Assembly (NCBI GenBank): GCA_965276635.1
Contig: CBDIBC010000005.1
Location: forward strand, 2,286,152 to 2,350,151
Reading direction: 5' to 3'
Length of the DNA stretch: 64,000 bases
Source of the DNA: CBDIBC01 sp965276635
Lineage (GTDB): Bacteria; Actinomycetota; Acidimicrobiia; Acidimicrobiales; Palsa-688
Shown here: positions 7,690 to 16,007 of the stretch, in pieces
Numbering within the stretch: the stretch's first letter is position 1
Layout of the letters: every line of letters begins with the position of its first letter
Notes under the pieces: model-generated
Told to the model about the DNA's origin: nothing
The model's database searches: none
Seen by the model: the letters and a program-made list of their open reading frames with translations, nothing else
Translations under genes and position numbers: made by a program

Positions 7690-9423
7690 TCAGCCCTGGG
7701 TGGTGTTGCCGCCGTTGCCGCCGGTGCTGGCACCGGTGGTTGGGGCGTGGGTGCTGTTGGCGCCGGTGTTGGACCCGGAGACGGCACCAGTGGTGGGGTT
7801 GGAGTTGCCGCCCCATCCGTTGTTGGTGCTGGAGCCGCCGGTGGTGCTCGACGCGGTGGTGTTGCCACCGGTGTTGCCGCCAGAGGCGTTCTGGGTGTTG
7901 CTGCCAGACGTCGACGACGAGGAGCCGCAGTGGACCGTGCAGGTGGCGACGTTGAGGGCCGGCCCGCTGGTGGCGTTGTTGGATCCGTTGGCGTCACCGG
8001 TGGTCGGGCTGGTCGTGGACGTGGCGTTCCCGCCGTTGCCCGAGCTGGCATTGCCGCCGGTGCTCGACACCTTGTTGCCGGCGGTCGACGATGCGTTGCC
8101 GGTGCTGGCGGTGGGCGAGCCGGTGGTGTTCGACGCTCCCGAGTTGCCCGACGCAGTCTGCGACGGGTCAGCCTGGCTGACGTGACCGGAGCCGGAGCTG
8201 GCGGCGGTGTTGCCACCGTTGCCGCCGGTGCTGCCACCTGTGGTAGGAGCAGCTGTCTGGTTGGCGCCGGTGTTGGAGCCCGAGGCGGCACCGGTGTTCG
8301 GGCTGGAGTTGCCGCCCGACCCGTTGTTGGTGCTGGAGCCGGCCTTGGTCTGCGACTCGGTGGCGTTGTTGCCGGTGTTGCCGCCCGAGGCCTGCTGGGT
8401 GTTGCTACCGGACGTGGCGCTCGAGTTGCCGCAGTAGGCGAAGCACGGGTCGATGTTCACTGCTGGCCCGGTCTTGGCGGTGTTGGACCCGTTGGCGTTG
8501 CCGGTGGTGGGGCTGGTGGTGGAGTTGGCGTTGCCGCCGTTGCCCGAGCTGGCGTTCCCGCCGGTGCTGGTCACCGTGTTGCTGGCAGCCGACTTGGCGT
8601 TGCCTGTGCTCGTTGATGCGTCGTTGGTGGTGTTCGACGCACCCGACGATCCGGTAGCCGTGGAGCTGGCCGGGTCGCTGCTCGAGCGGTGGCCGTTCGA
8701 GCGGTGGCCGTGATGGCTGGAGGTGGTGGCGGTGTTGCCACCGTTGCCTCCGGTCGAGCCTCCGTTGGTGGGAGCGGCAGTCTGGTTGGCTCCGGTGTTG
8801 GAGCCCGAGGCGGCACCGGTGTTCGGGTTGGAGTTGCCGCCCGACCCGTTGTTGGTGCTGGAGCCGGCCTTGGTCTGCGACCCGGTGAAGTTGCCACCGG
8901 TGTTGCCGCCCGACGCCTTCTGGCTGTTGTCGCCAGAGCTAGCCGACGACGATCCAGACCGGTTGGTGCCGTGATGGTTCGAGGTGGAGCTGGTGTTGTT
9001 CGAACCCGACGACATCGACGGGTAGTTGTAGGCGCCGCCCGTCGTGGCCGTGTTGGACCCGTTGGCGTTGCCGGTGGTCGGGCTGGTGGTGGAGTTGGCG
9101 TTGCCGCCGTTGCCCGAGCTGGCGTTCCCGCCGGTGCTGGTCACCGTGTTGGTGGCCGACGACGTGGCGTTGCCGGTGCTCGTCGACGGGGAACCCGTCG
9201 TGTTCGAATTGCCCGATGAGCCCGTCGTGGTGGACATCGGCGTCGAACCAGAATGGCTGTTGTGGCCGCTGAGCATCTGTCCGACAGAAGACGTGGGATT
9301 CACGATGTGGTCATAGGACATCGGAGTCGTGGCGCCAGCGATGGCGGTCCCCTGAAAGAGGAGCAATCCGCCTGCGACGCCAGTGGCTCCGGCGGCTCGC
9401 TTGAGCCAGGAGTACTTGGACAT
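7690..9423 (-). CDS. Secreted Gly/Asn/Ser/Thr-rich protein with three long tandem repeats
   Basis: I do not recognise a family. The protein is about 577 residues. It starts MSKYSWLKRAAG and has a typical signal peptide (charged start, hydrophobic 'GVAGGLLLFQGTAIAGA'). The mature part is almost wholly G, N, S, T and A. It consists of three imperfect repeats of about 150-190 residues built on 'STGGNASSGNGGNA', 'TTSPTTGNANGSN', 'GSNTQQASGGNTG' and 'AGSSTNNGSGGNS'. Two repeats contain a CxxxC pair (CFAYC, CTVHC); the third has no cysteine there. ATG 9423 is chosen for the signal peptide and an AAAGG site upstream; the frame is open to 9525. A beta-solenoid or fibrous cell-surface role is likely but unproven. 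Confidence 0.75.
   Translation of the reverse strand: MSKYSWLKRAAGATGVAGGLLLFQGTAIAGATTPMSYDHIVNPTSSVGQMLSGHNSHSGSTPMSTTTGSSGNSNTTGSPSTSTGNATSSATNTVTSTGGNASSGNGGNANSTTSPTTGNANGSNTATTGGAYNYPSMSSGSNNTSSTSNHHGTNRSGSSSASSGDNSQKASGGNTGGNFTGSQTKAGSSTNNGSGGNSNPNTGAASGSNTGANQTAAPTNGGSTGGNGGNTATTSSHHGHRSNGHRSSSDPASSTATGSSGASNTTNDASTSTGNAKSAASNTVTSTGGNASSGNGGNANSTTSPTTGNANGSNTAKTGPAVNIDPCFAYCGNSSATSGSNTQQASGGNTGNNATESQTKAGSSTNNGSGGNSSPNTGAASGSNTGANQTAAPTTGGSTGGNGGNTAASSGSGHVSQADPSQTASGNSGASNTTGSPTASTGNASSTAGNKVSSTGGNASSGNGGNATSTTSPTTGDANGSNNATSGPALNVATCTVHCGSSSSTSGSNTQNASGGNTGGNTTASSTTGGSSTNNGWGGNSNPTTGAVSGSNTGANSTHAPTTGASTGGNGGNTTQG
7700..9230. repeat. Three imperfect direct repeats of about 0.5 kb inside the secreted-protein gene
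   Basis: At DNA level the same runs recur near 7730-8210, 8210-8740 and 8740-9210. Examples are the GTTGGAGTTGCCGCCC-like segments and the GTTGCCCGAGCTGGCGTTC-like segments. They match the three protein repeats in order and spacing. Homology within the array would favour unequal recombination, so repeat number may differ between strains. Confidence 0.7.
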
Positions 9424-9555
9424 GAGTGTGTGTGCCTTTCGAAGCGTTGATGGACGAAACATTCCGCTCCCGCCGCCGACCAGAGGACTGGCCGCTGCGG
9501 GGATGTTCGTCAGCGCGCTGACCACACCCAGAGTGGTCAGGGAAAGGAGCGCAGC

Positions 9556-10977
9556 TCAGTCCGGGGAGGACGGGACCGACCCATACGGGTCGGGAGCAGC
9601 ATCGCTTGCTGGTGCGAATCGTGCAGCTTGGCGTGGCCCCGACGCAGTGTCCGACCCATCGGGGGTGGTCGTGGCGAAGACCGAGCCGCCGCCCCCAGAG
9701 GAGGCCTCCGAGCCGGCTCCCGCCATCGATGCGCTGGCACCGGGGGCAGCCGGCATCGGCGGGGTCGAGGGGGCCAACGGGATGATCGGCGCCGGCCCCC
9801 CAACAGTTGTCGAGTCGGCCGCGGCGGGGACCGTCAGATGCATGGACCGAGCCTCGAGGACTGTGGCGCCGGTCGACGCGGTTCGGCTCGTCGACGCAGG
9901 AGGAGTGGTGACCGCCGGCGGGATCGCGGCAGGCGGGCTCGCGGTGGGCACGATCGCAGTCGGAGCCGTTCCTGCGAGGTCGCCCAGATCCGGCGAAATC
10001 GTCGATCCCTGGATCGGCGCCGACGTGAACGTGCGGACCGAAGGAGTTGCCGTGGTGGACGGCGGCACGGCAACGACCTTCAAGGGGGCGGGAAGCGTCG
10101 CGACCGTGGCCAGCACGGGTGTGACGGGTGCGGTGAGTGTGTCGAGGGTGGTGGTGACGGGTGCAGTGACCGAGGCCAGCACGGGGGCGGCGACTGTGGT
10201 GAGGGTGGCGGTGACGGGGGCGGCGACTGTGGTGAGGGTGGCGGTGACGGGGGCGGCGACTGTGGTGAGGGTGGCGGTGACGGGGGCGGCGACTGTGGTG
10301 AGGGTGGCGGTGACGGGGGCGGCGACTGTGGTGAGGGTGGCGGTGACGGGGGCGGCGACTGTGGTGAGGGTGGCGGTGACGGGGGCGGCGACTGTGGTGA
10401 GGGTGGCGGTGACGGGACGGATGACTGGGGCCACGGCGGTGGTCACGGGTGCCAGCGGACCGGTGAGCGCATGTACCTCGGTGGCCAACGAAGACCCGAC
10501 CGGGCTGGCGGGAGCGGCGGCAGTATCGGTCCCCCGCTGCACGGCGGTGGTTACCGACGCGGTGCTCGTGACCGGCAGATTCGCGGAGGTGGCGACGGTC
10601 GAGATGACAGCAGCAACAGGAGCGGTCACGGCTTCGGGCGCACTCGGTCTCGCGGTGGGATTCGCTGCTGCCACCGGCGCGAGCGCCTGCGTGACCGCGC
10701 CGGCGACGCCAGACACCGTCGCCGTGATCGGCTGCGGGACGCCGAGGGTGGTCTGGGCGTCCGCTCGACTCGCGCCGAAGAACAGCACGAGGGCGCAAGC
10801 GACACCAGCGACGAGCACACCGAGCATCGCCCAGGCGACCCCGGGGACTGGGGAGATGCGCCCTGCGATCGGTAAGCCCTCCGGTGCCGCCGACGCGGCT
10901 GACTCGATGGCCAGCTGCGGCTGCAGCGAAGATCCGATACGTCGATGCAACCACGATTCCGGACGGAGTGGGAGCAA
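9556..10977 (-). CDS. Membrane-anchored or secreted Ala/Thr/Val/Pro-rich protein with 11-residue repeats
   Basis: A protein of about 473 residues with no family I can name. A cytoplasmic start is followed near residues 48-70 by one hydrophobic segment (VAWAMLGVLVAGVACALVLF) and then 'GASRADAQT', which could be a signal anchor or a late signal peptide. The outer part is rich in A, T, V and P. It has seven copies of PVTATLTTVAA in a row and degenerate copies on both sides, ending in a Pro/Ala/Ser/Gly-rich tail. This frame is preferred over the long open frames opposite it because only it has the membrane segment. The start (TTG 10977) is weak and uncertain. The stop lies 132 bases before the secreted-repeat gene on the same strand. 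Confidence 0.6.
   Translation of the reverse strand: MLPLRPESWLHRRIGSSLQPQLAIESAASAAPEGLPIAGRISPVPGVAWAMLGVLVAGVACALVLFFGASRADAQTTLGVPQPITATVSGVAGAVTQALAPVAAANPTARPSAPEAVTAPVAAVISTVATSANLPVTSTASVTTAVQRGTDTAAAPASPVGSSLATEVHALTGPLAPVTTAVAPVIRPVTATLTTVAAPVTATLTTVAAPVTATLTTVAAPVTATLTTVAAPVTATLTTVAAPVTATLTTVAAPVTATLTTVAAPVLASVTAPVTTTLDTLTAPVTPVLATVATLPAPLKVVAVPPSTTATPSVRTFTSAPIQGSTISPDLGDLAGTAPTAIVPTASPPAAIPPAVTTPPASTSRTASTGATVLEARSMHLTVPAAADSTTVGGPAPIIPLAPSTPPMPAAPGASASMAGAGSEASSGGGGSVFATTTPDGSDTASGPRQAARFAPASDAAPDPYGSVPSSPD
10188..10419. repeat. 33-base tandem repeat, seven copies
   Basis: A 33-base unit (containing GTGACGGGGGCGGCGACTGT on the + strand) occurs seven times, nearly perfectly. It encodes the 11-residue repeat PVTATLTTVAA of the minus-strand protein. 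A unit divisible by three keeps the frame when copies are gained or lost. Copies this uniform suggest recent expansion. Confidence 0.9.
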
Positions 10978-11148
10978 TTGTCGGAAATTTTTGGAGGTTC
11001 TCAGGTCACGACCAAGACGTTCACGGACAAGACATGATCGCTAACCCTCACGTTCAGACTGGCAACGTTCCGGAGTGTCACTGTGAGCTCACGCGGCGCG
11101 CGCAAGTGAGAATCGATCGAGATCAGGAGACTCGAATGAAATATGACG

Positions 11149-11172
11149 CTCAGTAGCATTGATATCACTGAG
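11149..11172. promoter_or_regulatory. Small inverted repeat upstream of the repeat-protein genes
   Basis: CTCAGT (11149-11154) and ACTGAG (11167-11172) form a perfect 6-base dyad separated by 12 bases. It lies in the 280-base gap between the unknown gene ending at 11258 and the repeat-protein gene starting at 10977. It could be an operator, but six-base arms arise easily by chance. Nothing else was recognised in that gap. Confidence 0.25.
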
Positions 11173-11257
11173 GGTATGATGGTGCCCTGGGTGCGGGGAC
11201 TGAAGGGTGGCATCGGCGATCACCGCGCTAGGGGGACGACGATGGACCGATCTGGGC

Positions 11258-11905
11258 TCAGCCAGTCCGGAGAGGCCATGCAGACAAGCGCGGCTCTAGT
11301 CCTTCGAACCATTCGCCGAGCCCACCCTGGTGATCGGCGAAGGTCGCTTCGACTTTCAACCAACGGACCATTAGCCGCAACCCATCCGGAGTGGCACCGA
11401 CGACGAACTTATTCCACTCGCTGGCCACCACGTCACCGACCGTGGCCGTGGGGTCCCGTCGAATGGCGACGCCAAGTGCGACCGGAAGGAGCGTTACAGA
11501 GGCCTGATCACTCCATCGCCATTCTCGCCGAACGTCTTTAGGACTATTGCCTACGACGAAGGCTCGCTCGCTGGTAACGAACAGGGCGCCAAGGGGAGCA
11601 TGAGTCCAGCCTCGCCACCCGCTCCCGGGCTGATCCTCCCAGCCACCCATGGGAACCGAGAGATCCTGTTCGTGAGCGCCGACGCTCATAATCTTGACGG
11701 CGAACCGCTCGCCCGGCTCCATCTTTGGTTGCCGGAGGCCTAACGGGCGGAGCCTCCCGGGCCCGAAGCGCTCGCGCCAGTCCGACAGCTCCTCCATCAT
11801 CTGCTTGACCCAACTATCCAACGGTCCGATCCTTCCGTCTTGCGAATCCTGGTGTCGGCGGGCTGGGGCGCCGTACGAGCCACCTCTCGCCTCTACTGCC
11901 CCCAC
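11258..11905 (-). CDS. Protein of unknown function
   Basis: No family recognised. The frame encodes up to 215 residues from GTG 11905; a start at ATG 11800 would give about 180. The body looks like a soluble beta-rich domain ('GALFVTSERAFVVGNS', 'ASVTLLPVALGVAIRR', 'DGLRLMVRWLKVEATF'). This loosely resembles bacterial PH-like domains, although I cannot support the match. The GTG start overlaps the end of the quinone oxidoreductase gene by 13 bases on the same strand, so the two may be co-transcribed. The reading frame is long for this base composition and has normal codon use. Confidence 0.55.
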   Translation of the reverse strand: MGAVEARGGSYGAPARRHQDSQDGRIGPLDSWVKQMMEELSDWRERFGPGRLRPLGLRQPKMEPGERFAVKIMSVGAHEQDLSVPMGGWEDQPGSGWRGWTHAPLGALFVTSERAFVVGNSPKDVRREWRWSDQASVTLLPVALGVAIRRDPTATVGDVVASEWNKFVVGATPDGLRLMVRWLKVEATFADHQGGLGEWFEGLEPRLSAWPLRTG

Positions 11906-12926
11906 TTTGATCCAAGCGAAGTGGCGCAGCTACGAGTGGGGGCGATGTCAAGCAGTGGCTTGCCCGTAGTCCTACGTTCTTCGACGTCGGCGTGCGCCAG
12001 GCTGACCTCGTCCATGGCGTAGCGTCTGCCCAACGACAACGACAGGCTGCCGTCGGCCAGGCCACTGTAAAGAGCGTCAGCGCGCGCCTGTATGGTGCCG
12101 GCGTCGGGCAGGTGGTCCTTTAATCGGGGCCGCGTCAGGTAGAGCGACCCGGCTTCGCCAAGCTCAGCCGGATTGAGGTCGTCCATGGCGCCCCCCGATA
12201 CCCCGAAGCTCACCACCAGCCCTTTCAGGCGCGTCACCTTGAAATCCTGGCGCAGCGTCGGTTTGCCGACCGAGTCGAACACCACGTCGACTCCAGCGCC
12301 GCCGGTCAGCTCGAGGAGTGGGGCGACAAAGCCGCCATCGCTCGATAGGAACACGTCTTGGGCGCCCCGTTCACGGGCAAGCTGCTTCTGGCTTCGTCGC
12401 GCACAGCGCCGTAGACGGCGGCCCCGAGACGCGCCGCAAAGCCAACGAGTAGCTGCCCGACACCCCCGGCCGCGGCGTGAACGAGGCAGGACCGCCCGGG
12501 CCCAAGGCGGCCAACGTCGGTGGCCAGGTAGTGGGCTGTGAACCCCTGGAAGGTCGCCGCGGCCGCCAGCGCGAGCGGCACGGCCGGCGGCACGTGAACG
12601 AGTTGCCAGGCTGGCACCACGGCGAAGTCGGCATAGCTGTTCCAAATGAGGCAGTAGGCCACCCGGTCGCCGGTGCGGAACCCGGCCACGCCAGTACCGA
12701 CCCGCTCCACCGTCCCTGCGCCCTCCATGCCGATGGTGGTCGGTAGGCGGACGGGGTAGGTCTGCGAGTTCGCAAACCCGCCCTTCCGCGTTCCCACGTC
12801 CATCACGTTGATGCCAGCATGGGCCATCGGTACCAGCACTTCGCCTTCTCCGGGGACCGGCACGGGGATGTCCTGCAGCCGGAGCACCTCCGGGCCGCCA
12901 TACTGCTCGATGCGAATAGCTCTCAT
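11893..12926 (-). pseudogene. Zinc-independent quinone oxidoreductase (MDR superfamily), frameshifted
   Basis: From ATG 12926 the protein reads 'MRAIRIEQYGGPEVLRLQDI', the N-terminus of NADPH:quinone reductases. It continues through the GroES-like domain ('TIGMEGAGTVERVG') and the nucleotide-binding 'VHAAAGGVGQLLVGFAARLG'. After 'VRDEA' the frame is lost. The next frame continues exactly with 'QKQLARERGAQDVF', 'GGAGVDVVFDSVGKPTLRQ' and the C-terminus ending at 11893. Adding one C at the GCC near 12389-12391 restores one protein of about 345 residues. Such enzymes reduce quinones or enones with NADPH in the cytoplasm. The break may be a one-base deletion or a sequencing error. Confidence 0.82.
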
Positions 12927-13007
12927 GCTGTCACCATCTCACCCAAGTCTTCACGGGACGTCGTACCCAAGTGGCGCCCAGCGACCCGGTCTTCCAGACT
13001 CGGCGCG

Positions 13008-13932
13008 ATGAAGGTTCTCGTACCAGACGATCTCGGGATGTCGGCCCTGGCGGCCCTCCCCGACGTCGAGGTGGTCCGCTACCACGCCGGCGAGGCATTC
13101 GATGCGGCGGACGCCGACGCCGAGGTCATCGTCGTGGGCTTCGCGCGCGGCAGCCGAGGTCGGGAGCCGCCTCGCCGACCTGCCGGCGCTGCGCCTGGTG
13201 CAGACCCTCAACGCCGGCTACGACCAGTGGCTCCCGGTGCTGCCCGGCGGGGTGGCCCTGTCCAACGCCCGGGGGGCCCACGGTGGCTCCTCCGCAGAGT
13301 GGGTGGTCGGCGCCCTGCTGGCGATCTACCGGGACTTCGGGCGCTTCGCCGCCCAGCAGCACCGCCACCAGTGGAGCGGGTCGACCACCGAGACGCTGAT
13401 CGGCAAGACCGTCGTGGTCCTCGGCGCCGGCGACCTGGCCCGCAACCTCCAGGCCCGCCTCCAGCCGTTCGACGCCCGCGTGGTAATCGCCGGCCGCCAC
13501 GCCCGTCCCGGCGTTCACGCCCTCACCGAGGTCGCTGGCCTGGTCGGGTCAGCCGACGCGCTGGTGGCCCTGCTGCCGATGAGCGACGAGACCCGCCACG
13601 TCGTGGACGGCCCGTTGCTGGCGCGACTCCCCGACGGCGCCGTGGTGGTCAATGCCGGGCGGGGCGGCCTGGTCGACACCGACGCCCTGCTCGCCGAGCT
13701 CGTGTCGGGACGGCTCCGTGCCGCCCTCGACGTCACCGATCCCGAACCGCTCCCGTCCGACCATCCGCTCTGGTCGGCTCCGGGCCTGCTGCTCACCCCG
13801 CACGTCGCAGGCAGCGTCGCCGGCTGGCAGGAGCGGGCATGGGAGGTGGCCCGGGGCCAGGTCGCCCGGTTCCTCCGCGAGGGGCGAACGGACAACCTGG
13901 TCGCCGGCCCCGGGGCCGCCGACACCCGATGA
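13008..13932 (+). pseudogene. D-isomer 2-hydroxyacid dehydrogenase, frameshifted near its start
   Basis: ATG 13008 opens 'MKVLVPDDLGMSALAALPDV', a typical start of NAD-dependent D-2-hydroxyacid dehydrogenases. At about 13143-13150, within GCGCGC, the frame shifts. The rest continues one frame over: 'ADLPALRLVQTLNAGYD', nucleotide-binding 'VVVLGAGDLARNLQARL', catalytic-Arg segment 'VVVNAGRGGLVD', 'DVTDPEPLP' and the His segment 'LLLTPHVAGS'. Loss of one GC dinucleotide explains the break; restored length is about 308 residues. Start is 81 bases from the divergent quinone oxidoreductase. A strong hairpin follows the stop, separating it from the nucleoside operon. Confidence 0.82.
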
Positions 13933-13938
13933 GCACGA

Positions 13939-13966
13939 CGCTCGATAACGTCGCGCTTATCGAGCG
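13939..13966 (+). terminator. Hairpin (terminator candidate) after the 2-hydroxyacid dehydrogenase
   Basis: CGCTCGATAA (13939-13948) and TTATCGAGCG (13957-13966) form a perfect 10-base stem with an 8-base loop, starting six bases after the stop codon. The following GGTGTGATTCTTCTT is only partly T-rich, so termination may be imperfect. The symmetry would also suit an operator for the operon starting at 14057. Confidence 0.55.
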
Positions 13967-14056
13967 GGTGTGATTCTTCTTGGATCCGGGGGGCGCCGCC
14001 CGGTACGTTCGGCTCGCGTGCCCGCTCCCGCCCCGGGAGTCGAGAAGGGAAGGGTG

Positions 14057-15073
14057 ATGGCCGAGCTCGATGCCCTGGAGATACCCGTCGTGGACATCAC
14101 CACCTTCCTCTCCGGGGAGGACCGCGCCACGGCACCCGCTGCGGTAGAGAAGGCGGCCACGGCTGTCGGTTTTGTGCAGGTCGTCGGCCACGGTGTCCCC
14201 CGGGCGCTGCTCGACGCCGTCTACGACGGGATGGCCCGCCTGAGCGGTCTGCCCTTCGAGGAGAAGCAGAAGCACCTCACCGAGGGCCACCCCTACCGCG
14301 GGTTCCACATGAACCGGGACGCAGCTGGCGTGGTCCGCCAGGAGCGGTTCCTCGTCAGCCGTTTCGACGACCACGACGACGCCGTCGCCGGCGGGGTCGA
14401 GCCGGCCTACGCCGACTTCTTCTACCCGAACATCTGGCCCGACGTGCCCGGGCTGCAGCACGCGGTCACCGCCCTGTTCGAGCACACCCGGGCCCTGGCC
14501 GGGCGGATGATGTCGGTCTTCGCCGTCGCCCTCGGTCTCGACGCCGGGTACTTCGACCCGATCCTCGAGCCCAACGCGTCAACCTTCGCCATCAACCACT
14601 ACCCGCCTCGGGGCACGCCGCTGTCCCCGGGGGACAAGCCGGTGCTCTTCGCCGAGCACGCCGACGGCAACACGCTGACCATCCTCCACCAGCGAGGCAC
14701 CTACAACGGGCTGCAGATCCAGCCCGTCGGGCGCGTCGAGTGGCTGGATCTCCCCGTCGTCGACGACGCCTTCGTCATCAACGTCGGGGAGCTGATGACG
14801 CGCTGGACCAACGACCACTGGCCCTCGACCCGCCATCGCGTCGTCGCCTCGTCCGACCCCGCTGACACCCGCACCACGCTGACCACGTTCCACATGCCGG
14901 CCCTCGATGCCACGGTGGCGCCGTTGGCGGCCTTCGGCGGTGAGGACGACCCGCACTACGACCCGGTGACCCCGTATGCGTGGGAGCGGGCGTTCATCAC
15001 CCGCAACCACACCCGGCGGGCGCTCGAGGTCGACGACCGCGTCAAGGGCTTCGTCGAAGGGCTGCGGGCCTGA
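14057..15073 (+). CDS. 2-oxoglutarate/Fe(II)-dependent oxygenase, isopenicillin N synthase-like (first of two)
   Basis: A 338-residue cytoplasmic oxygenase of the plant-type/IPNS-like fold. The N-terminal DIOX_N region ('PVVDITTFLSG', 'AVGFVQVVGHGV') precedes the double-stranded beta helix. The iron triad is visible as H201 and D203 (EHADGNTLTI) and H260 (STRHRVV). R272 with T274 occupies the cosubstrate carboxylate position. ATG 14057 has GAAGGGAAGGG just upstream; the longer frame from 13970 lacks this. psuG starts one base after its stop, so it is the first gene of a five-gene operon. Thymine 7-hydroxylase and nucleoside hydroxylases belong to the same superfamily, so a base or ribose hydroxylase is plausible here; the substrate is inferred, not shown. 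Confidence 0.88.
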   Translation: MAELDALEIPVVDITTFLSGEDRATAPAAVEKAATAVGFVQVVGHGVPRALLDAVYDGMARLSGLPFEEKQKHLTEGHPYRGFHMNRDAAGVVRQERFLVSRFDDHDDAVAGGVEPAYADFFYPNIWPDVPGLQHAVTALFEHTRALAGRMMSVFAVALGLDAGYFDPILEPNASTFAINHYPPRGTPLSPGDKPVLFAEHADGNTLTILHQRGTYNGLQIQPVGRVEWLDLPVVDDAFVINVGELMTRWTNDHWPSTRHRVVASSDPADTRTTLTTFHMPALDATVAPLAAFGGEDDPHYDPVTPYAWERAFITRNHTRRALEVDDRVKGFVEGLRA

Positions 15074-15074
15074 G

Positions 15075-16007
15075 ATGAGCAGCGCCGCACCCACGGCGTT
15101 GCGCTGCTCACGCCAGGTCGACGCCGCCCGGCATGACGGCCAGCCGATCGTGGCCCTCGAATCGACGATCATCACCCACGGGCTGCCCCAACCCCGTAAC
15201 CTCGACGTGGCCCGCGAGTTGGAGGGCATAGTCCATGCCCGGGGTGCCTGCCCGGCCACCGTCGCCGTCCTCGACGGCACCGCGCGCATCGGCCTGGAGG
15301 CTCCCGAGCTCGAGCGCATCGCCACCGACCCGGTCCGAAAGATCGGCCTGCGCGACCTCGCCGTGGCCGCCGGAGCTGGCGTCTCGGGGGGGACGACGGT
15401 GTCGGCGACTGCGTTCCTCGCGGCGCGAGCCGGGATCCGGGTCTTCGGCACCGGCGGCCTCGGTGGAGTCCACCGGGGGTGGTCGGAGAGCTGGGACGAG
15501 TCGGCCGACCTGGCGGCGCTCAGCCAGACCCGCATCACCGTGGTCTCCGCCGGCGTGAAGTCGATCCTGGACATCCCCGCCACCCTCCAGCGCCTGGAGA
15601 CCCTCAACATCACCGTCGTCGGGTACCGCACAGACACCTTCCCAGGATTTTACCTCTCCAGCTCGGGCCAGCCCCTCGACTGGACCATCGACACCCCCGG
15701 CGCGATCGCAACGGTCATGGCCGCCCAGGACGCCCTCGGCGTGCCCCCTTCCGCCATCGTGGTGGCCAACCCGGTAGCGTCGGACGCCCAACTCGACCGG
15801 GAGCTGCATGACCGGGTCATCGAGGAGGCCCTCGCCGCCGCCGACGCCAAGGGGGTGAGCGGTCAGGGCCTCACGCCGTTCCTGCTCCAATACATGCTCG
15901 ACGGCACCAACGGCGCGTCGCTGGAGGCCAACCTGGCGGCGGTTCGCAGCAACGTGGCCCTCGCCGCGCAGATCGCCGTGGCCTGGGAGTCGACGAGGCG
16001 ACGGTGA
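15075..16007 (+). CDS. psuG: Pseudouridine-5'-phosphate glycosidase
   Basis: A 310-residue enzyme that reversibly splits pseudouridine 5'-phosphate into uracil and ribose 5-phosphate, breaking the C-C glycosidic bond. Nearly all residues known to matter in the E. coli enzyme can be placed: E29 (VALESTIITHG), K89 (PVRKIGL), H133 (GGLGGVHRG), D145, and K162 (VSAGVKSILD), the Schiff-base lysine. The C-terminal 'GQGLTPFLL' and 'NGASLEANLA' are also typical. ATG 15075 is one base after the preceding stop; the end overlaps the next gene by four bases. A PfkB kinase in the same operon could supply the phosphorylated substrate. This is the most secure functional anchor of the operon. Confidence 0.96.
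   Translation: MSSAAPTALRCSRQVDAARHDGQPIVALESTIITHGLPQPRNLDVARELEGIVHARGACPATVAVLDGTARIGLEAPELERIATDPVRKIGLRDLAVAAGAGVSGGTTVSATAFLAARAGIRVFGTGGLGGVHRGWSESWDESADLAALSQTRITVVSAGVKSILDIPATLQRLETLNITVVGYRTDTFPGFYLSSSGQPLDWTIDTPGAIATVMAAQDALGVPPSAIVVANPVASDAQLDRELHDRVIEEALAAADAKGVSGQGLTPFLLQYMLDGTNGASLEANLAAVRSNVALAAQIAVAWESTRRR

Noticed and set aside
10188..10419. CRISPR array
   Set aside because: The 33-base units are directly adjacent with no spacers and are in frame with a coding repeat; no cas genes are present.
9311..10954. Minus-strand frame with His/Arg/Pro-rich repeats (RHRHPHHSRRP)
   Set aside because: Out-of-frame reading of the same 33-base repeat array; composition is that of a shadow frame.
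11021..11032. GTTCACGGACAA as another copy of the island operator
   Set aside because: It shares GGACAA but lacks the TTG at the right spacing, and lies near unrelated surface-protein genes.
9383..11044. Long plus-strand open frame opposite the 11-residue-repeat gene
   Set aside because: It lacks a signal, domain or ribosome site and exists because the 33-base repeat keeps all frames open; only the minus-strand frame has a membrane segment and a plausible protein design.
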